In this document: positions 32,439-44,295 of the stretch, piece after piece
Layout of the letters: every line of letters starts with the position of its first letter
Position numbering within the stretch: the stretch's first letter is position 1
DNA from: Ephemerocybe angulata
Taxonomy: Eukaryota; Basidiomycota; Agaricomycetes; Agaricales; Psathyrellaceae
NCBI GenBank assembly: GCA_013368325.1
Contig: JAACJK010000221.1
Span: forward strand, 372,001 to 436,000
Length of the DNA: 64,000 nt
Direction of reading: 5' to 3'
Program-made: the position numbers and the translations under genes
The notes under the pieces: model-generated
Told to the model about the DNA's origin: nothing
The model's input: only the letters and a program-made list of their open reading frames with translations
Database searches by the model: none

Positions 32439-35400
32439 TCAGTAGAATCCGGAGGAATTTGTGCCTTGGTGATTTGTTTGGTAGTTCCCTGCTTCCGAAA
32501 CCATTGCTCCAAGATTGTCCAGATATGTTGTCCACTCTGACGAGCTACGTATGCGGAAGAATCAGTCAACTGGATGGTTCTGAGAAGGAATCAGGACGAA
32601 CTCGAAATCTATCGGGATACCAAACGAGAAATCCATCTGGTTATTAGGCTCTGCGGTGAAGTCTTGAGTTGATAGAAGGCACACAGATCTGGTTAATACG
32701 TCGGAAATGAACGTTCTTATTTTGGCATACCTTCGCGATATACAGCCCCCTGAGATGGTAAGCCATACGTATCGAATCCAGCTGGACGAGTCTCAGGCTG
32801 TCCATGGGAAGATTGGGTACCGTCATTGAGTGTTAAGTTATGTGCAAATAAAATGCCTGGAGACGTGCCAAACACACTCCCCAATTGAGTCTGGATGTTA
32901 GTCGACGACGGTTGAACATGCAGGGGAGGTCCACCAAACGCTGGGTACATGCAAGCCCGAGCTCCCGCCCGAGGTATACTCGAATATGCAAACTCCGGCG
33001 GCATTCCTATTTGTGAATAGGCCACTGAGAGATCGCCAGGTTTGCCTGTCAATGGGCACTCACTCAGATCAGCGAAACCCGGGGGTGGTCGATTCATTGT
33101 CAATTCATTCAAGGTCAGAAGGGTGTATAGGAGGTCGCTTGAGGCGCGTCTTTGAGAAGTTCTTCTCGCAGGAGGATAATAGCACTCACCAGCATCGCCC
33201 GGTGAACTGCCAACAGCGGTCATACGACCGCAGAATCTTGATGCACTTGAGGATATAGTCTATTTCCCGTTCCTCGTCAATGGGGTTTCCCGATTTTCGT
33301 TCCTTCCACATGTTCACGAGAAGGACGGTAGCGGAAAGGTTTAACGCGATCTAGCAGCAAGGTCAGCGGTTCTTGTAAATGGAAGGAAAAATACAGCCCA
33401 CCCCGAGAAGCGGAAGCGGGACACCCTTCTGGTTTTGAATGGTCATGATCCTGATAATTGCCCTCGCAGAGTTGGTACAGATGGCCATTGAGGAGAAGGT
33501 TTTGGTAACTTTGTTCTTTAAGGCGATAAATGGACGGTGCATCAGAATCTTTACCCAGTAGAACGAGACATAAAGCTTCGCAGACTGGTTGAAGAAAGCC
33601 GAGTTGGGCGCATCTGGATCCCATCGCACTGCAAGCAACATTCGTCGGTTAGCTACTCTGGCCTCGGCTGAAGGATTGTGACACCAATGCCATACGTACA
33701 GAATTTCGGGAGGTTCTCGTACCAATTGTTCAACTCAGAATCGAATTCAGCCAGCCGTCTTTCATTCCATTCTTCAGTTGAGAACCCTTTGGGTGGAATA
33801 GGCTTCTGAACGGAATACTGCAAAAAAGTTGAAGAAGTCAGTCTTACTACGCTGTAGAGCCAGGGTCATTCGAGTTACAATAGCGGCCTGTACACCGTCG
33901 AAAATATCAAGCAGGTCCAGGAGCCGGTTGAAGAAGGTGACCTCGGAATGTCGTCCTGGTGGCTGCTTGAATGCAAGCTCCGGGTTTTCGTTCTCCCAAA
34001 ACTCGTCATCACATTCAATTGGACGGTCAATGTCATAGCTGAGCAAACGGGGTTAGAGTCTTCTGAGTACATGGAAGCAAAGATCTTGAAGAGGAAGGCC
34101 CACTCACTCCGCCCGTCTCATGCAACTCGGTCTACCCAGCGCGGCACCAACGAATTGCTCCATCGACCACAAGCAGAAGAACACCCGCTTGCACAGCTCG
34201 CTCTGTGCAACAGATCTCTTGTCGTTTTTCTGCTTTCGGTTCAAGGCTATCTCCTGAACAGCTCGGAGAGTCACCCCAAGTAAGTGCCAACATTTATCCA
34301 GTCTCGAACTGGCACGCAGAAAGGTTGCTGCTAACTGTGCATTGCGAATTTTGGGTCAGCTATGGTCGTCATTTAAAGGAGAGTGCACTTGCGGTATGTG
34401 TTTGTAGTTCCTGTAATGTCGGCGCCCGTAGAAAGGAGTCCTTGCACAGCCTGAGCTGGCGATAATACTTGAAACCAGCGCTCTGCTCGGCATGGGGCAC
34501 ATCGAGGAGGATTCTTGGATCCCTCGAGTAAAGAGCGGCGACAGCGCACACGCCTAGAACGATTCCACCAAACTCGTCGTCAACGAGGTGCATCCCTGCC
34601 CTGACACCATTCTCGAATATCGATCGGTTTAGAAGGGGGAACATTGGATTGCTCTTTGTAAAGTACTCTTCGACCAAGTGGCATAGAAGGTCAGGCTCGG
34701 GAAAGACGTACGGAGGATACTCTGGGTCTGGTATTACCTCCCACTACCTTGGGGATTAGCATCCGTAGCCTACATCAATTCGTGTAGAGTTAAACTTACC
34801 GGCCGTACTGTCCAGAACTCCGGGCGCTTATTCTTGGCAAGACAAGCTATCGTTTGCTCTGTTCCTGCAACATTGAGATCTATGGCCGCCTTTACGAGCA
34901 TGATTGTACTCGAGGCACCATAGAAACGCTGAGGCGCAAACGATTCCAAGAGTAGGTTCTCTCTGAGAGTGTCCGAGAGGGCTGATATATCGTCATAAAG
35001 GGGATTCTCAGGTTCATTTTTAGTTGATTCAGAGTCGTCTCCGGGGCTTGTGACAGCCTCTCCGGCATCAGCGCTAGACGACTGGTTAGGAGAAGCGCTC
35101 TCTTCGGAGAATTGCGCAGGGATTCCAAGTTCGGCCAGGAACTTTTCCAGTGCCCGGGCGTACTGCGCAAGGCTCGTCATCGTTTCAAGTAGGACGATGG
35201 GGTCGGCAGGTAGTTGGTAAAGTGGGCTCAGTATAGTATCCAGCAAGGGGTTCATTCGAGCTTTTGCTTCTTCGAGCCCCAAGCCTTTGAGGATGGGAGC
35301 GGGCACTGTGCTCCCCATAGAGCTGCGGATCCCCAGTCAACTGACGCCTTATGCAATCATCAATGTGTACTGACCCAAAGCTATAGAGCGCTCTCTAGAA

Positions 35401-35752
35401 CGGCCATCTGTCAGCACACAACTTCTGAATTCTTTTGTAGTATTGGCGAATGTACCTTCATCATGTAGAAGTGTGTACAGTCAAGTCCCGACGCAGTGCA
35501 CCTCGAACATCTGTTCTTTGGCATCTTCGCCGAGTCACCTGTGGAATCCCATGTTTATCGAAGTGGCAGATCGTAAGTCCAGGGGTATCCTTACATTTCA
35601 CTGTTCATATGGTTAGAGGTACACGAACAAGACCTGCGCTGAGGCTCGGGCTCACTCTTCTTCTGCCTGCACGCATCACAGGCACCTCGCATCCTTGAAT
35701 GCTTCGACTTCTTGGGTAAGCTGGAACCTCCTTCTTCATCTTGAGGCGACAT
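32439..35752 (-). CDS. Zn2Cys6 fungal-type transcription factor, copy 2 (14 exons, 6-nt microexon, GC-AG intron)
   Basis: Exons: 35752-35656, 35600-35595, 35538-35456, 35394-35375, 35322-34800, 34743-34393, 34334-34108, 34038-33879, 33817-33700, 33628-33402, 33350-33190, 33137-32731, 32662-32602, 32544-32439; total 848 aa. It is the convergent paralogue of 24300-27492; ten of fourteen exons have identical lengths. The zinc cluster is CDACRQKKMKC..RCSRC..LDC (Cys 25, 28, 35, 45, 48, 55), again bridged by a six-nucleotide exon, here TGAAAT (Met33, Lys34, first base of Cys35). The homology region ends with a signature like copy 1 (RRADYDIDRPIECDDEFWEN). Intron 6 begins GC (ACC|GCAAGT) where copy 1 has GT. 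The C-terminal region is longer than in copy 1 and rich in Pro/Gly/Ser. No lesion is seen, so both copies are probably functional. Confidence 0.85.
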
Positions 35753-36119
35753 TCTAAGGCTATTAGGGCAGAGAAAGGATGTTGTGTCTTTGAAGCAGGA
35801 AGCCTGCTACTTTGCTTCAAGCTAAAACAAAGTGCAGAAGGGAGTCAGTCAGCCTGCCGTGATGGACGCGTAGCTCAGCGTTCAGCGGCCACGGCTGGCC
35901 ACAGTTACCAAGATACTTAGGGGCTTCACACGTTGAAGATTGATGGTGATCACTGATCAAGTTGAAGACGCTCTGTCACCGACATAATTTCGAGCCCTGT
36001 TCTACTCCGTCAGTCACTGGCGAACTCACTAACATATCCTACTATTGTCAAGTGAATAGTAAACAGGCCGAGTGAGTGTTCAATGCGATGTGAGGCAGGA
36101 CACTGATCCCGCTCCAGGA
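35753..36119. other. Divergent promoter region, transcription factor copy 2 / F-box protein
   Basis: The region separates two divergent start codons and presumably holds both promoters. No clear TATA box or repeat was seen. Confidence 0.4.
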
Positions 36120-37775
36120 ATGCCAACAGAGATCGATGAATGTCGCGAACAGCTGGACACTCTGCATCGACAAATCCAACCATTGGAGGCCCAACTACTA
36201 GGCTTGAAAGAGCAAGAAAGGGGTCTAAATAAGAGGCTCCGGAAACTGGTGCTTAAGAAGTCGCCCATTAGCAGGCTTACAGATGATATTCTTCGCGAGA
36301 TATTTCTCCAAACACTACCCAGCAGCCGTGAGAGGGAATTGGCCTGCTTCTCCACGTCCATCCGGCCAGGAATCTCCCCGATGGTCCTTTGTCGGGTATG
36401 CAAGGAGTGGAAGGAAGTAGCAGAAGCATATTCGCCTCTCTGGGCAACCCTACGGTTGTTCATCATCGAAATGCCTGGCGATGACGACCCTAACGTCCCA
36501 GAATCTACGCGTCCCCACAATCCTCTTCGTGCGCTCGAACAAGGGGTAGCCAACTGCCTCAGGACGTGGAAGAGGAAGACGAAGGCATCATCCATCCAAC
36601 TTCAAATCATTTTCCTTCAACGTGAACTCTACCGCGGCCCCTCGTTGCTTGGAACTTTGGGACCTACCGACTTCCAGCGCATCACGAAGCTGTCGCTGTG
36701 CCGAGTGCGCTATCGGGATGTATCGCAGCTACCGCGAAACGGGTTTCCCGCCCTCGAAGATCTCATTCTCACCATATATAACGTCGGTGACTACCGAAAG
36801 AAGACAGGCCCCATCCGTGCCTTCGAGGAATCCCCCCTTCTCAAGCGAGTGGCAGTCGACGAGCTCGTCTCTGGCGGGTTCTTCCCAGTTCTGGCCCTTC
36901 CATGGCGCCAGCTCTCTCACCTTGTTCTCAAGTCACCTATCCCAACCAAATTTTTTAACACCCATCTTAGCGATTGCCCTCACCTTTCCCATCTATCCGT
37001 CCTGCCGGGCTACGATTCGCTGAGCTGGGGACACTCCATCCCAAAGCAAACATGGTCCTGGCCTAATATCACTAATATCACCATCGGGGTGTGGGAGTAC
37101 GCTGGTGCAGGGTTTTCGTTCCCCTTCCTCCTGGATGCCATCAATCTCAAAGGGTTGAAATCCTTCCGTCTTGTGGGAGGCAGCTTCAACCTTTCGAGGC
37201 AATCGGACCAAGGGTTCCTCGAAAAAGTCCAGTCCATGAAATCCTTGAAATCTCTTTCCCTCTGCTTTATTGATATCAGCCAGAGCACTTACCCCCTTCT
37301 TTTCGATCTCACGCCTGAGATAACAACTCTCGAGATCCAACTCCGAACACCAGAAGATAGGGAAAATGACCCCTTCGTCGTGCTCAATCGACACCCGCAC
37401 CTCTTACCCAAACTCTCGACCTTGGTGCTGGAAGTCCAGCCAGGCTGGATAACCATGTTTGAGAAGAAAGCTTTCGTCACTTTCGTTGAGCAGAGGATGT
37501 CTTATCTCCCAGAAACGAGACTCAAGCGTGTCGTTATCCGGTATGCGAGCACGGACAGGGTCGACGTAGATGAACCTTTCCATTTCCGGGACTTGGAGGA
37601 GTTCGAGGAGGAGGGACTATTAGTTGAGTTCACTGACGTACGCTCGGAAAGGTTTAATCTTAAAGACGTATGGCATTGGGTGAATCGGGATCCCGACTGG
37701 GCTGAAGCATGGCCCGAAGTGCGCAACCTGTTCGTCGAAGGTCCAGTGTACCTCCGGGATGGATATATTGAGTAA
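36120..37775 (+). CDS. F-box protein with LRR-like repeats
   Basis: Single-exon gene of 551 aa from the ATG at 36120; the frame also stays open 48 nt upstream but without an ATG. A coiled coil (IDECREQLDTLHRQIQPLEA...KEQERGLNKRLRKL) leads into an F-box (SPISRLTDDILREIFLQTLP..MVLCRVCKEWKEVAEAYSPLW), then about 400 residues of LRR-like strands (ITKLSLCRV, LSHLVLKS, LKSLSLCF, ITTLEIQL). It is the same family as 13998-15717, with matching order of coiled coil, F-box and repeats, but clearly diverged. It would act as a substrate adaptor of an SCF ubiquitin ligase; the target is unknown. It ends 122 bp from the convergent DUF1769 gene. Confidence 0.82.
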   Translation: MPTEIDECREQLDTLHRQIQPLEAQLLGLKEQERGLNKRLRKLVLKKSPISRLTDDILREIFLQTLPSSRERELACFSTSIRPGISPMVLCRVCKEWKEVAEAYSPLWATLRLFIIEMPGDDDPNVPESTRPHNPLRALEQGVANCLRTWKRKTKASSIQLQIIFLQRELYRGPSLLGTLGPTDFQRITKLSLCRVRYRDVSQLPRNGFPALEDLILTIYNVGDYRKKTGPIRAFEESPLLKRVAVDELVSGGFFPVLALPWRQLSHLVLKSPIPTKFFNTHLSDCPHLSHLSVLPGYDSLSWGHSIPKQTWSWPNITNITIGVWEYAGAGFSFPFLLDAINLKGLKSFRLVGGSFNLSRQSDQGFLEKVQSMKSLKSLSLCFIDISQSTYPLLFDLTPEITTLEIQLRTPEDRENDPFVVLNRHPHLLPKLSTLVLEVQPGWITMFEKKAFVTFVEQRMSYLPETRLKRVVIRYASTDRVDVDEPFHFRDLEEFEEEGLLVEFTDVRSERFNLKDVWHWVNRDPDWAEAWPEVRNLFVEGPVYLRDGYIE

Positions 37776-37897
37776 ATTAGCACCTGTGCGCGGGATACAT
37801 TGGGTATCATATATCATTGACAGCACAATGCGACATACTGTATATTATAGGTCTATTCCTGAGTAGTAATCCTACCATCGAAAAGAATCAAAATTGT

Positions 37898-39032
37898 TCA
37901 ATCAAGGTCAGAATCCGAGGTCTCCGAGGTCTCCGAGTCACCTCCCTCCTCGTCCTCATCTTCCTCGTTCGCCATTTCGATAGCCACACACCAGAACGGT
38001 CTTCCCCAAGGCTCCCCGCTCCCCGCTTCGCCATCCTCCTTGCGTTCACAGCAAACGAACCTCACTGGTTGACCGTCCCAATACCTTCCCAAATCGAACG
38101 ACAGTCCGCCCGGTAAGTCCAGCTGCGGACCCCCACTTTGCCCTGCGAACGATAGAAACCCGTGGCAAAAGTCCGTCGTTATGAGATCCTGGTAGCGGTG
38201 CCGGTCAGCTGAACCACTTCATAAAACCTTGAGTTATGGTTGCGGCACTTACCGAAGGGCCGAACGCGACTTGTCTTCTTTTTTCGGGCGACGTAAAGTA
38301 TGCTCGGCGTTGGGCCACAGTTTCGAGCGATTTTAGCTCGTCCTGGATGCTGTGGTGCTTCGTGCTGCTCGCGTTCGAAGTGCCCGATCTATCAGAGCCG
38401 GCACTTGGGGAGAGGCTTCTTCGTATAGAACCTGAACCCGATCCCAGGCCGTTCGTGTCTCGAGGTGAAGATGAGGAGTCCCTGAATCTAGAAGGGCTGG
38501 AGGTACCTGGAGACAAAGTCGAACCCGCTGCCGGCACCGCGAGGTACAGCTGGGACACATCGTCCACCAACGACTCCTCGCTCGGAAACGGCGGCAGTAG
38601 TTCCCCATGCAAGATCCTCTGGTGCGCAAAGTACGGCATAGTCGATATAAGCGGCGACAATGCCCATGGCTTTGTGGTCGACTGCAAGTCGTGCGTCAGT
38701 GTGGGGTCCATGTAGTTCATGAACCGGAGCACGGCACTCGTCCCCCATGGCAGTTTCAGCGGCCGGTCGAAGGTGTTTCCGAAGAGGATGTCGTCTGCAC
38801 TATATTCTCGTAGAAAGTGACCTTGGACTTGGATGCTCCAGGTCACACCTTGTCTATCGGGACGCGTGAAGTAGCCGTCATCGTTCGTAGATTCGTCGTC
38901 GAGGCCTTTTATGTGCACCACTACCTGTCCGTCGAATAGATCGGATGATATGGTGTGTGGTTGGCCTGTGTTCACTGATATAGGCACGAGAGACGATGGT
39001 GAGGGACCTGCGAGGACGCGGAGATGAGGCAT
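37898..39032 (-). CDS. DUF1769 family protein
   Basis: Exons 39032-38253 and 38188-37898 give 356 aa. It carries the hallmark sequence of this fungal family: FGNTFDRPLKLPWGTSAVLR, FMNYMDPTLTHDL, STTKPWALSPLISTMPYFAH, a Ser-rich linker, AQRRAYFTSPEKRRQVAFGP and, after the intron, DLITTDFCHGFLSF and WDGQPVRFVCCER. The C-terminus is acidic (EEDEDEEGGDSETSETSDSD). The N-terminal part binds into a lipid- or sugar-binding-like beta structure in some annotations, but no function is established to my knowledge. The intron choice (GTAAGT...CTACCAG) is supported because it joins VAFGPS to DLITTDF as in relatives. No signal peptide. Confidence 0.85.
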
Positions 39033-39197
39033 CGGGAGTTGGAGGGTATGGTACTAAATGGTGGTGGTGGTCGTGGTTTTAGGCCGACATGGTGGTTGAA
39101 GAAATGACATCAGTGCCTGAAATAGGGGCGCTCGGCGAATAAGTTCACTTGACCGGCAACTCAATTGCAGGGTGGAAATGCCTTAGTCGATTTAGTT

Positions 39198-41041
39198 CTA
39201 CGCAGAAAGTCGTGTTTCTAAAGGCAATACAAACTGCATGGCAGGTAGACTATCTTCTTCGTTTGGGTAGCTCGAGTATGAGAGGCTCTGAGCCCCAGCA
39301 CGCCTCACATTAAGGATAAGTCGGCAGCCCTATCAAAGGTGCATTTCATCAGCTGGAATGAAGTCAAAAGCACAAGCCACCCACCGTGTACGAGTACATC
39401 GCGAACATCCATCTGCACAAATGGAGGGGAAACAATAATTCAGATAAGCTTTTCCCTGGTAGGTCACGAATAAGGATGCATGACACGTACGGCCATACAA
39501 GCGGGAAGAAGAAGCCGTTGCCTCGATAGAGAGACAGGAAGAGGCAGAGGGCTTGGATGCCTACAGCCCACAGGATCAGCAACCAGCACTTAAGTAGACC
39601 TCTCTCTGTGAATCTACGATACACACCAGTGAGTCTACAATAGAGAGTCAGCATCTACGGTATTCCAGTGTTCAACGCTGTGTTCACTTACTGAACGAAT
39701 TCAAACATACCATTCCTGACCATGGCTACCAGGAGCGGCGAGACGCACGACGGGTCTCTCCAATCAGCATACGTGATACTAGGATCCATATCCTTCAAGG
39801 ACATCCAGAGTTTGGCCAATGACAGAACCAAGAAATAGGCTATCGCAGGCAGCTCGTTCACCCAGGCTGATTAAATAGGCAAGACCTAGGATTGAAACGC
39901 ACCTGCGTTGCCCACTGCTAGAACCCTACACATAGACATAATGAAACGACAATGATTAGTGGTGCTCCCGAACCTATAGAACTAGTAGAACGCGACGCAC
40001 CATGCGGCAATGAAGTGCCTTTTCAACTCTCCCGATAAAGAGATAAAGTATACCCCGCAACCAGCGAGGTTCGCCAACGCCTCATTCGGCGATATATCGC
40101 GCCCGACAAGGTTCGTCCAACGCACGCTTCCGTACAGCGGGAATATGAAGTCGGCTAGATGAATGCACAATTACTATAGAGAGACCGTCTAGCACAAGGT
40201 CCTCTGCCATACCAAGAGATAATACCACTGTGAAAGCAAGGACTGGAGGTCCAGTGTCAGATGCCATATTGGGCTGAGATAAAACCAGGGTGTAGGAAAT
40301 GCATACCTTTGGGTTTGTTATTGTATAGAGCACTCACTCGAATGATGCAACTGATATCGGCAGCCGCTTTGTACAATTTAGACCCAACTCTACAAGCAAG
40401 TGGTGGTAAATCGCCATTCTCATAGGTGTTGGTTAGAATGTTGAAGAAAGGGACATACATTGTTATAAGCCGGAGGTAGATCCGACAGCTTTTTGCGAGT
40501 TTGTTAAAGCGACCCGCAGCAGAGTACGTTAGATCCAGAGTACTCACGACTGTAGAGAAACCGAGATTTCTCAAGATCTTTCTCTGGTAGATATGAGAAG
40601 GAATGGAACGACCCACCTCGGCGCTTGGTTTAACCTGGTCCCTGACTGGTTGGAGATGAAATTTAAAGCGTCAATATCACATTTCCCTTCGTCATGAGTG
40701 TTAGACGCACATGCCAGCATTACCCTTCCATCACATATACAGTCAAAAGCTCGCCTTCAAGACAGACACTTGAGCACATACATGACGAGAACGAGGCCGT
40801 AATATCTGTTGAATAGATACAACGCTTTTGGGAAGGTCCATTTGGAGCTCCATATGTACTCGAGCTCATCGTCGAAGTTTGCACAAATGTCGTAGACGAT
40901 AAAGACCAACGCGGCAACTGTCGGTGTAAAATGGGTAAGTTCCAATTCTCCAGATTGTAGAATGAATGGACCTTGGAAGTATCCTTCGTTCTGCGAGGCC
41001 TGCACAGCAGATAAATCAAGACTTGTATGAAGTTGTGGCAT
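39198..41041 (-). CDS. Seven-helix membrane protein, DUF6533 type (exon structure approximate)
   Basis: A chain of short exons on the minus strand matches the order of conserved blocks in basidiomycete DUF6533 proteins. The N-terminal domain is VAALVFIVYDICANFDDELE, YIWSSKWTFPKALYLFNRYY (about 40897-40778). Later blocks are ADISCIIRVSALYNNKPK (about 40350), WVNELPAIAYFLVLSLAKLW and ISPLLV-like VSPLLVAMVRNG (about 39865-39715), CWLLILWAVGIQALCLFLSL (about 39580), and the C-terminal CRLILNVRRAGAQSLSYSSY ending in TAG at 39198-39200. The family resembles GPCR-like seven-helix receptors but has no known ligand. I could not fix every splice site, in particular between about 40776 and 40380 and between 40260 and 39880, so a lesion there cannot be excluded. 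The start at 41041 (MPQLHTSLDLSAVQAS) is preceded by another in-frame ATG at 41056. Confidence 0.62.
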
Positions 41042-42723
41042 GGGGAAACGATGCAAAACGAGAACTCGTTCAGCCTTTAACGATGCATAGCTCCGAGCCT
41101 ACTACAAACTCACAGTGGGAATATTTGGTTAAGCGACAGCGCGCGGCGATCCGAGCTGTGCCCTAGTACCTCTCCTTCTCCGACTCGACCATTGCCGAGA
41201 TATTACGGTTATTAACGTAGGCGCCGATCGCCCACTATGATCGCCACCACGGAACTGCGGCCGTCGGAGCAGCTTATCGACCATTATACTCAAATTTTGC
41301 ATCTCTATGTGGGTTCGAAGGTCGTTTCAAGTTTGTTTGAAGTCAACCTAGATCAAAGGAAGCTGTGAACGGAGTCTTCAGCGCATCAGCGACTGAACCT
41401 AAGAAGACCCAATACTTATTGATATGGTGTCGACACCCGCCCATGTCGCTTATATGCACTCCATCACTATGGCCCTGTACCTGTTACCCCGCCCATGGAG
41501 CAATCTCAGTCCTCGAATGCCGAAGCGCCCGTCGGGGCTGCAGGGTACGCGCCCGTGCCGAGAGACTCGCGCCATCGCTGCCTCATGCCTGCGATCGTGG
41601 TACGCAAGGTAAGTGTGTATGCCTGACAGAGGACCAGCCAGACTTTCGACTCTGGCAGCAGCGAGTGGTGGTGGGTGTTACATTTCAAGAGCATTGCCAC
41701 GTCGGTCCCGCGGGCGCTTGTTTTGGGTTGATTGGTGAAAGTGGCATTGATGGGTTCGGGGTTTGCCGTGGTATGTGGCTGCTCTACTCAAGATCGGAGA
41801 CACGCTGGAAAATGGTGTAGGCACGTTTTCGAAATATCCTACATGTTGGCAAGTTTCCTCCATTCTCGACGGATTCTTACCTTGAAGCTTCACTGGTTTC
41901 ACCTTTGTACCGCATGTGCTCTCTTGTACATACGCTTGTTGCGATCTACATTCTTGGACACTAATGTATCTCTTGTTGTCAATGTGACGAATTGTTTTGC
42001 CTACAAATGCAGGCGCTAGTATTAAGCGCCAGAAGCGTGCGCTCATCCCAGGTGGGCATTTGATGGGATCGACGGCAAGTCTAGTGTGCCGATTACACCG
42101 CTCATTTGGAATTGGGACTTGATTGCTGGAGAGCTTAGGGTATGTTGCGGAAGACAGGGCAGCAAGATGGTATGTAATACCTACCTGTCTCCTCAAAATC
42201 CTGCACGGTACCAGCACGTCAAAGTTGCATAAGCGCTCCTTAACTCCATATTTTGACCACGATATCTCTAGCCTTCTATATCGGGGGTAGTCTCGTGAAC
42301 CAGCCTCTATGTGAGAAGAAGATCGTTCTCAATATCGGGGGCTAGGTATGCATAGAGCGTGGATGGAGTGGCCGTTCCTGCAAGATCATCACAAGTACAG
42401 TTTCCAAGCTAAAGTCCGTGGCAAGCATGGGTACACCATCTCGAGTCTGCAGTAACCGAGATCTCAAAGTAACTTGCACAGTGTATTCAAGGTGAAGGGA
42501 TTAGGTCGCTTTGGCGCTGCGGCGACCTAAGCCCGTGCTGCGGACAGGACAGCTTTCTGCTTACTCGAGAAACGCGGGAATTTGATGAACAGCAAAAACG
42601 GCACTATCCAAGTTGCGCCTAGCTCGTTCGCACTCGACAACCATCTCCCCCTCTGTTCGGGCACGGCGCATGCTGCACGTTCATCTCCAACCACCTCAGG
42701 ACTAGGACAGCAACAGAGTCACC
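41042..42723. other. Intergenic region with an unresolved possible gene
   Basis: A plus-strand frame from about 41493 (MEQSQSSNAEAPVGAAGYAP) runs into a good donor (AAG|GTAAGT near 41610), and a later stretch reads WWWVLHFKSIATSVPRALVL. I could not connect them in phase, and no family is recognised. It could be a small gene or a remnant. The rest shows nothing. Confidence 0.3.
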
Positions 42724-43515
42724 ATGATTTATGCTCCAGATGCCAAGGTCAACGAGCCGGAAGGGGAGCGCTTGCCCCGTTACAGTGGAGGGACCACATC
42801 CTCAACGAGTGCGCGCGACTCGGAGACTCGGTCTCAGGAAGAGGGTAGCCTTCCTCGCTACAGCAGGGCAGTGACCCCCACAGCACCGGCGGCGGCACGA
42901 GTTCCTATCGCAAGCACCACAAGAATGGAGCCCCCGATCCCAGAAGATACCCAGTCCATAATACAGGTTCTCCCACCATCCCCTCTTACGAAGCCAAACC
43001 GTCGCATTCGGCGGCTACTACGGGAGTCGTTAATCTTTTCCATCGCCATTTTCGCCTTTTCGATGCCCAGCCATGGCCTCTCCACCTTCTACGTTAGCCC
43101 AGTCATCGTTGGCCTCACGATTCTCCATCACGGCATTCTGCTCAGGAGGATCAAAAAGGAAAGCAACCAATACCAAGTCGACATCTCAAAACTGGACCCA
43201 GAGGACGAACGGCCGAATTATCGCAGTGCGGTGACGAGGAGTGTGACTATTGTCAACTCTTGGTGGCTCACAACATTGTGGGGGGTATCGCTCATTCTCC
43301 TCATCACCCTTGTTGCGAATATCAGGAATGACGACCGGTTAACTGGGAAGCTTGACTGGGGTCGGGGCCTGAATATCTGCCTTGGGAGTGAAATCATCCT
43401 AACGGTCCAACAACTTGCACTCATGTGCAGGATTTCATCGTATTGCACCAGGGAACGTCGGGCAGCCGTGCTGGGACACCGTCCGGAACGGCAATCCTAT
43501 CGGTTCTGGAGATAA
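42724..43515 (+). CDS. Small four-helix membrane protein, type 1
   Basis: Single-exon gene of 263 aa starting in a good context (TCACCATGA). The N-terminal 95 or so residues are Pro/Ser/Thr/Glu-rich and contain two LPRYS motifs (GERLPRYSGG, GSLPRYSRAV), a feature of PY-like ubiquitin-adaptor docking sites. Four hydrophobic helices follow: about 101-120 (ESLIFSIAIFAFSMP), 125-145 (VSPVIVGLTILHHGILL), 180-203 (WWLTTLWGVSLILLITLVAN) and 220-240 (CLGSEIILTVQQLALMC). No enzymatic motif is visible. A second four-helix protein lies downstream at 44296-44922 on the same strand. Proteins of this kind are common and lineage-specific in Agaricomycetes; function unknown. Confidence 0.7.
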   Translation: MIYAPDAKVNEPEGERLPRYSGGTTSSTSARDSETRSQEEGSLPRYSRAVTPTAPAAARVPIASTTRMEPPIPEDTQSIIQVLPPSPLTKPNRRIRRLLRESLIFSIAIFAFSMPSHGLSTFYVSPVIVGLTILHHGILLRRIKKESNQYQVDISKLDPEDERPNYRSAVTRSVTIVNSWWLTTLWGVSLILLITLVANIRNDDRLTGKLDWGRGLNICLGSEIILTVQQLALMCRISSYCTRERRAAVLGHRPERQSYRFWR

Positions 43516-44295
43516 GCAAACACTTACTTATCCACTCCAAAAGCCTTCTTAACCTGTACGATATCACCATCCTTTGGACTTCGCTAGCCACCTGAATCAA
43601 TCGCCACTGTCATTTTCCTATTCCCATCCGTACCTAGCGCCATCCCCTTTACATCTATCTACCGTCTATGCTTATCCTCACTCTGACACTAATATGTCTA
43701 TTCGATACTTGCCTGTCTATTTTACTGCAGACTAACCCAAGACATGACTTGTTTCCCCCTGTTCCCTTGAGCTTAGATACTCCCGAGAAGTATGCACAGC
43801 CTTGAAAACCTTGGTATCAGGCTGATTCAAAGCATCGTCGAACCCTTGGTGATATGTGCGTATATCCCCACAGCGTGCGGGACATGCTCGGGGGCTGCTT
43901 TCCTAGCATACATAGCATACATGTGGGTGCAATGTAGACCTGTAACCGGTCGCCTATGAGGATGGTCACGAGTCTAGGTGCAATGTACGGTGGGCGTCTA
44001 TTGCCCAACTTAAGCTTGCGATAACATCAAAGCTCAAACTTAGCCGCCCGGCCTACACGGCTACCCCCCTATACCGCCATACCCTGCATTCCTAAGTAGT
44101 ACCGAGCGTTTGGCCTGGTTTATGTTCCATTAAGAACTCATGTACCTGTGCTTTATCCTTGCATATCTAGCTGAAGTCAAAAGAGACTTAAAGATCCGCT
44201 CAACTCGCACACCCCAGTGCTCACCCGCAGCTTCACTTGCCTCCCTTCAGAAACGCTTTCCTGAGCCCTTTACGAGCGATACACCTCCATCCACC
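43516..44295. other. Spacer between the two four-helix genes
   Basis: No gene recognised. The frame of the downstream gene is open from an earlier ATG at 44140, but the better start is at 44296. Confidence 0.4.

Noticed and set aside
41424..41820. Possible short gene with a good donor site at about 41610
   Set aside because: The first frame and the later WWWVLHFKSIATSVPRALVL stretch cannot be joined in phase with visible splice sites; kept only as a note.
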